64,000 nucleotides of DNA from Ardenticatenales bacterium (GTDB lineage: Bacteria; Chloroflexota; Anaerolineae; Promineifilales; Promineifilaceae): contig JACKBM010000007.1 of NCBI GenBank assembly GCA_020634575.1, positions 1-64,000 of the forward strand. The letters run 5' to 3'. Positions 58,652 through 64,000 of this stretch are shown one piece after another. The translations under genes and the position numbers were made by a program. Below the pieces are notes generated by a model. The model worked only from the letters and a program-made list of their open reading frames with translations, had not been told where the DNA came from and ran no database searches. How positions within the stretch are numbered: position 1 is the first letter of the stretch; each line of letters opens with the position of its first letter.

Positions 58652-59642
58652 TCATTGCACGGCCGGATTGGCGGTAATGGAAATCAGCCGCTCTCCAGCC
58701 AGCCCCTTCAGCAGATTCTCACCCAGGCCAGCTCCGCCATCCCCAGCGCGCCTGGTGCGTCGCCGAAACCGATGTAGGGCACAATGTAGCAGTTGTCCAG
58801 CTCATAGAAGTGGATGATCAGGCGGCAACGGCTCGGGATCGGTCATCAGGCCGGCCCGCGCAATCCAGCCTTCGCGCAGCGCCTGCAGCAACGCCGCGGT
58901 GTCCACCACCGGCCCCCGGGCCAGGTTGATCAGGACCGCATGGGACTGCATCTGGCGCAACCGCCGCTCGTCGATCAGATTGATGGGTCTCATCAGTCAA
59001 CAGCGTATGCAGGCTGACAAAATCAGAAGTAGCCAGCAGCTCGTCCAGCGTCAGGTAGGCCGCCCCACCCAACCGCTTTTCCGCTTCCTCATTCTGGCTG
59101 CGGTTGTAATAGACGATTTCCATGCCAAACGCTTTGGCCCGTTCAGCAACGCCTTCGCCAATCCGGCCCATGCCGACAATGCCCAGCCGCTTGCCGCGGA
59201 AATCAGAGCCCAGCCATTGGGTTGGCCGCCAGGTGTGCCATTGTCCCTCCCGGGCCATCCGGGCCGCCGTGGGCAGGCCGCGGCCCACCACCAGCAACAG
59301 CGCCAGGGTCAGGTCAGCGCAGGCGTCGGTCAGCAAACCGGGCGTGTGGCCCACCGGAATGCCCCGGGCCGTGCAGGCGTCCAGGTCGATGTTGTTGACA
59401 CCGACCGCCATGTTGCTGACTACGCGCAAAACGGGCATCCGCGCCAGCAGTTTCTGGTCAACCGGCATGGTCAGCATCGACAGCAGCCCTTCGGCGGCGG
59501 GCAGATAGGGCAGCAGCGGGCCGCCGACGCCGGCGGTACCGGCCAAGTGCATAAACAGCTACACCTTGCTGCTTCCAGCGAACGATCCATTCAGCCAGTA
59601 AATCCTGGGCCATTAAGACGATAGAGTTTGCCAGGTAGCCAT
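58652..59642 (-). pseudogene. D-2-hydroxyacid dehydrogenase (glyoxylate/hydroxypyruvate reductase-like), frame-broken
   Basis: A long clean segment (about 59550-59000) reads LRVVSNMAVGVNNIDLDACTARGIPVG, LTDACADLTLALLLVVGRGLP and KRLGIVGMGRIGEGVAERAKAFGMEIVYYNR (NAD site). After a frame change it continues [31 protein letters not shown] and [13 protein letters not shown], then NCYIVPYIG (His expected after P is lost or read as Y). The end (GERLISITANPAVQ and stop near 58652) lies in another frame. It begins 3 bases after the lutC-like stop. It probably reduces or oxidises a 2-hydroxyacid next to the lactate genes. Confidence 0.8.
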
Positions 59643-59645
59643 CCG

Positions 59646-60250
59646 TTAATCCTCGTAAACCAGGGCGATGACCCAGCCCGGCCATGGACGCGCCAGTATT
59701 CAGGAGTCATGCCGATATCAGCCGATTTACTGGGGCCGCTAATCAAAACCATATTGGTCGGCGGCGGTTTCCCTACGCCCGGCAATCAGGCAAAAATGTC
59801 AGCCAAAATCGCCGAGCAGGGCTGACGGCGATGTGTCAACGGCAACGGCGAAGAACCAGCCAGCTCAGCCAGCCGCGCTGGTCACCAACGGCAAACCAGT
59901 CTCGCCAACGCGCACACACCGGCTAATGCCGACGTCAGCGGATGGCAAATCATTGCCAGTTCGGCCGGCGCCTCGCCATGCGGTTTTACTCCATTCAGCT
60001 GCGGCCATTGGCTGGCCAGTTCGATGGGTGAATCTCCGTTTTGCAACACGCGCTGCGCCTCAGCCTCTTCCAGGTAGCGCCGTCTCGCGGCGGACGTGCA
60101 TTAAAGAGGAGCCAGGTTGCTTTCCTTTCGCGCCGCCCGCCGTAACAAGCGCAACAAAATCGCAGCAGGTTACTGTGATGCGGCAGGATTGCCAGGGGCC
60201 GGAGCTGTTAGGCCCGGCCGTTTTGTGGCAGCATAACTTGCTTAGAATGT
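59646..60250 (-). pseudogene. lutC: LutC-like LUD-domain protein, frame-broken
   Basis: In shifting frames from right to left: YLEEAEAQRVLQNGDSPIELASQWPQLNGVKP, a stretch with VTSAAG, then GVGKPPPTNMVLISGPSKSADIGMT and an end VYED with TAA at 59646-59648. ISGPS.SADI is the diagnostic LUD motif of LutC/YkgG, part of the LutABC iron-sulfur lactate oxidation complex. It lies directly downstream of lutB-like sequence. Confidence 0.7.
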
Positions 60251-61684
60251 CGTCCGTCCTCTGTGGTCCCACCTCCCCATCCTGCCATCCCAGCGGAAGG
60301 ATTTGGGCGCCAGCGAAGGCTGGTCGCGGCCCGGGGAGCCAGGTACCAGGAGCAGCGGGCAGGAAAGCTGCTCATCCCGCAGGAAAAGCCGCCCCAGCCA
60401 ACCAGCCAAACCGGTGGCGGTTTTCATCCAGCCACTGCCGCCCATAGCCCAGAGCAGCTGGCGTTCAGCCCGTTGATTGTTCCGCAACCGGTGAGATATT
60501 TTTAAATCACCTCATGTTACGCAAGGCCAACCGGCATCCGCGGCAAATCGATGCGGGCCGAAGGCAAATTCTCGCGCAGGCGCCGCAAAGTGAACTGGCC
60601 TGGGGCAGCGGAATATTCCTTCAACCCGTACGGCAACGGCGTGATCTTTACCGCCCAATCCGGGCCGCTGTACGGGCTTACCCGTGGAAGCGTGGCCACC
60701 CGCAGTCCATAAACCAGGCAAGATGTTGAGGCCAGAGCGCCGCAGCGAATACCGCATTGCAACACTTCTTCATTACTTTGATACGCCGATAAGATCCGCC
60801 GGCCTGCGTTGTCCAGCAGGATGATATGGACCTGCGGCCTTCCGTGTCGCCAGGCGGCTCGGAATGATGATCATGTTGGTAGTGTAGATCGAAAGCGGCT
60901 GGCCAGTGGCGCGCAGGCCAGCACCGAAATTGAACCGCCGCATCGTCCCAGATCGGCACAATTTTCTCCAAGCCAACCAGGGCGACATGGATCTTGGGCG
61001 AGTCGTCCTGCCAGCTGGCCGTTGCCTTCGTTTCATCCTGGGACCAGGCTGCCACTTTTCCAGCCACCATAATGTTGCCGCCGGTGATACCCAGCCGCCA
61101 GCGTCGACGGGAACTGCTGCCGCGCTTAGCGCCGCGCCTCGCATCGCACCATAGCGTCGACGGGCAACTCGCTGCCCTGCTCGGCGACCCAGTGCAGCCG
61201 CCTGGGCCGTTGTCATGTGGATAGCCGGGGCGATAATGTTACCGAGGCAACTGGCGCAGCCAACTGGATCGAATATTCATGAATCGGTCTCGATGGTCAA
61301 TGCCTGCCTCTTCCAACACTGGTTGAAATTTGAATCTCCTCCGTGGCCATTGACTTAGATTTTAGCCCACCAGTTTGACGCTTATCATGTTTGCAGGCCA
61401 GGTGCAGGACAATCTGGCGGGCAACGGCTGCATCGCCAGCCCAATGGACCACCACGCCAGCAGCGGTGGCGCATTTCTCAAGGTTTCAGATGTTCGGCCA
61501 GGTTGGCCAGGTGTTGGCGCATCGCCTTAAATGGTCCCACATCTGCTCGGCATCAGGCACCAGGGCAAGAGCACGTCGTGCGCCGGCCGGTAAAGAGAGC
61601 TGGAAACCGTTGCAGCGCCGATGGAGCTGAATATCCTCAAGAACAGCCAACACTATTCTCGCGGAATTGGTAGGTTGAAGTCAT
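60240..61684 (-). pseudogene. lutB: LutB-like iron-sulfur/LUD protein, frame-broken
   Basis: Ordered peptides in different frames: DAEQMWDH near the start, PKIHVALVGLEKIVPIWDDAAV (LUD core), SYRRIKVMK, RCGALASTSCLVYG (a damaged CxxCxxCxxxCP site), YSGP, LPYGLKEYSAAPGQFTL, IDLPRM, and a C-terminal RAERQLLWAMGGSGWM. These match LutB, which carries two 4Fe-4S clusters and helps oxidise L-lactate to pyruvate. The probable start is an ATG at 61684. Confidence 0.75.
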
Positions 61685-62406
61685 ACACCTGGCTCGCCTC
61701 CGCCAGCAGGACGGGTGGGTGACCGTCACGCGGTCGCCAGCCAGGCCGCACATCTGCAATCGAACGCTGGCCAGGATCAGAAGTGACCAGCTGGGTAGCT
61801 GCCGTTGTGCCAGAGCTCGCTGTATTTTAGCCGTTGTCGTTTCATTGGAGACTTCGCGTTTTAATGGAAAAGGCCGCCAAAACCGCAGCAGCGGTCGGAC
61901 TGTTCCATTTCGCAAATCGGCGCCGGCAACCGTAGCAATTCACGCGGATGGTCTTTGAGACTTAACATGCGGCACATGTGGCAGAATCGTGGTAAGTAAC
62001 GCTGCTGTTGGGCGGGGAGTTGACGGCGGTTGCCAAAGCCGTCTCCTTCGTCAGAAATTCCCCAGCTCAAGGTTTTGGCAGCGCCAGCCCGTTCGGCCCG
62101 CTCCTGCCAGAGCGGTTTCGGGTCAAGGATGGGGATATTCGCTATCGGATCATCGTGGTGCAGGAGCCGCTGGGCAAAACGACACAGGCGTACGGCTCAA
62201 AAATCTCGATGAGCCGTTTGGCCAGGCCACGCGCCTCTTCCTGTTAGCCGCTATTAGCGAAAAAGGATTTGGCACCAACAGGTCTGCTCCGGCGGAAATT
62301 CAACCTGGCAGCCCACCTGGCGCAGCAACTTCACGGCCACCACCGACCTCGGCATCACCTGGTACAGGCAGGTGACTTTACGAAACGCTTCACGGGGTTC
62401 ACTCAT
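61650..62406 (-). pseudogene. lutA: LutA-like CCG-domain iron-sulfur protein, frame-broken
   Basis: The ATG at 62406 has GAGGAGAGAG before it. Peptides: VTCLYQVMPRSVVAVKLLRQVGCQVEFPPEQTC, then CHMCRMLSLKDHPRELLRLPAPICEMEQSDRCCGFGGLF (CCG domain; cysteine signature intact) and QMCGLAGDRVTVTHP. This is LutA/YkgE, subunit of the LutABC lactate oxidation system. Gene order A-B-C is as known in Bacillus. Confidence 0.78.
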
Positions 62407-62606
62407 AACTCTCTCCTCAATGATCAGCCCATAAAAACATTACCACGAACAAAATGGGATTGGCGCCAGCGGAATGGCTCAAATTGCCGGAAGCCGCTCC
62501 GCAGGCGATACCAGCGGAAATGGGAACCGTCGCTGGGGCCGGTCATTATTAAGGCCACGGGCGAGATCTGCTCCTGCAATTCTGCCAGTAAACGTTTGAA
62601 GCACTA

Positions 62607-62727
62607 TTGGTGGACCCGTCGGGTTGGTGGGACTGTCAAGGTTGGGGACCTGTCAGGTTGGGGGACCTGTATCGAGTTGGCGTTGGGACCTGTATCCGCG
62701 GGTTCGTGGGGACCCTATCAGGTTGGT
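62607..62727. repeat. Degenerate tandem array of about 17-bp units
   Basis: At least six consecutive variants of TTGGTGGGACCTGTCAGG: the first reads TTGGTGGACCCGTCGGG, later ones GGGGACCTGTCAGG, GGGGGACCTGTATCGAG and GGGGACCCTATCAGG. It lies upstream of the lutA-like gene. Unit spacing varies, partly because the sequence here seems error-prone. Confidence 0.75.
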
Positions 62728-62929
62728 GGATTAGGGGCGCGGCAGACTGGGCAGGTAGAGGCGCTGGATGTCCGTCTACCACCTGGACGTGCAACAGGCA
62801 GGTCAGATAGGAGTGCCAGGAGCACGCAGGGGGCGCTAATGGTGACGGTGCCATTGTGGGTGCCGACCAGCGGTTGCGTCATACGGTTACCCCAACAACA
62901 CCACTTTCCAAGTCGGCGCCAGGTGCCAC

Positions 62930-64000
62930 GCTGTCACCCCTGGATATGGTCGGGACGATGTCGCCGCTCCGTCAACCGGCTGACCCACCTTAGCTGGCCG
63001 GTTGCCAGCCGTCGTTGTACAGATGCTGGCTCGTGGGCCACCGTGGGCAGATCCGCGAGCGTCACCATCAGAGCAAAGGCGCGGGCCAGCCCTGTGTGGG
63101 TCGCTGGATATGACCAGCGCCCGCAACGCATCTTCAGCCGGCGGTCTTTACCCATAAAACGCATCTGCTCATTGGCGGCATACCAGCCCACCGTATTGAA
63201 ATTGAGTTGAAGACAAACATAAACGCCCCATCCGGGAGCCAGTTGGCGGGCATACTCAGAAGCGCCGCACACCGTTACTGGCTGGCTGCTCAGGCTCGAT
63301 ACTGGGCCACGCCCTGCCAACCAGAATATCGCTCAGACAATGGGCCTGGCGGCTCGGTAATCCAGCCAAACTCGGTCGCCCCAGACTTTTTCTCGCCAGC
63401 CGTTCTGAACCATGATCGCGAATCTTCTCGTGCACGGAAGCGAAGCCGATGGTGCAGTTACGGGCCGGGTTGCTGTTGCGCTGTCGGGCTACGTCATAAT
63501 CGGCGCGCTGAAACCGCCAAGGTGATAGCCGACCGCATCGAGCAGAGCGCCGCCGCCAGCTTAAAGGGAATTCGCGGAAGAACCACTCATCCTGGAAAAG
63601 AGCCGTTGTGTGGCGTAAGCCATTCAGTTGCCACTTGTGGCTTGGCCGGTGGGCGCCAGCCAGCCAGGCTGACGATCGCGCCGTCAGAGGATCCTGCGCT
63701 GATGGCGTCGTAGGCACGGCGCACAGCACCGTCTTGTAATCAGCCGCCACGGGCTGGCTGCCCAACCATGTGGCATCAAGATTTGAGTTCGTTGCCGATC
63801 TCATACGCTTTCCGATGAAGTCCTGCCACTGCCGGCAGCCAACAGCACAACCCTCCGTTAACCGGAAGCAGCAGATTTATTTCAGATCGGTGACGTTGGC
63901 GTCTGATACGGACGAGATGTTGACCGGCACGCTGGCCTGAGGGCCGCCAAACAGCTTAGCCCAGTCAAAACCGATATTTTTGCAGCAATGTGTAATCCCA
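62930..64000 (-). pseudogene. Glycosidase-like protein, frame-broken, cut by window edge
   Basis: Reading leftward from 64000: AYDAISAGSSDGAIVSLAGW, LLDAVGYHLGG, an EFGWITEPPGP-type segment, GVAQY, then a clean run LNFNTVGWYAANEQMRFMGKDRRL. These resemble TIM-barrel glycoside hydrolases (GH5/GH39-like) that I associate with Chloroflexota, where the EFGW Glu would be the nucleophile. The assignment is tentative and no single frame supports it fully. Confidence 0.4.

Overview
The window looks like a chromosomal piece of a GC-rich free-living bacterium, most probably a Chloroflexota (Anaerolineae-like) organism. That placement is an inference from overall protein character, the long RpoB and L29, and the gene mixture; no rRNA gene is present to settle it. 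Nearly all genes up to 17.2 kb lie on the minus strand.

1-10.9 kb (read right to left) is a fused str-S10-spc run: rpsL, rpsG, fusA, tuf, rpsJ, rplC, rplD, rplW, rplB, rpsS, rplV, rpsC, rplP, rpmC, rpsQ, rplN, rplX and the 5' part of rplE. rpoB (11.3-15.2 kb) precedes it with its own near-consensus promoter, and rpoC is not beside it. 15.5-17.5 kb holds a GT4 glycosyltransferase, an HD-domain protein and a small ORF. 17.6-23 kb holds a flavoprotein and a minus-strand trio headed by a fused small-molecule kinase / class III aminotransferase-fold lyase. 23.2-27.2 kb is a DUF1992 protein plus a heterodimeric ABC exporter, behind a promoter carrying a palindromic operator-like site. recQ converges on it.

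33.2-46.9 kb is a 13-gene respiratory complex I operon (nuoA to nuoM, no nuoN), read leftward from a promoter at 47.1 kb to a hairpin terminator at 33.2 kb. 47-58 kb carries scattered genes: glycosyltransferases, an RHH-like protein, a DenD-like dehydrogenase, an ECF sigma / anti-sigma pair, TatD DNase, a hydrolase fused to a cyclic-nucleotide-binding domain, a phosphohexomutase and GDP-mannose dehydratase. Several of these point to surface polysaccharide synthesis.

Two blocks, about 28.7-32.8 kb and 58.6-64.0 kb, behave differently. Recognisable protein segments remain, but the reading frame changes every few dozen bases. The genes at the edges (recQ, a metallophosphoesterase, a SpoU methylase) are normal on one side and broken on the other, which suggests poor consensus sequence more than biological decay. 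From peptide segments in shifting frames I recover the recQ 5' half, a DUF488 gene, an RHS 3' end followed by a possible alpha/beta-hydrolase effector domain, a lutABC-like lactate utilisation set with a 2-hydroxyacid dehydrogenase, and a glycosidase-like fragment.

Two features cut across the window. The palindrome ACCGGCCGGT is repeated about 25 times, far above chance. Several intergenic fold-back elements sit inside operons and between genes.
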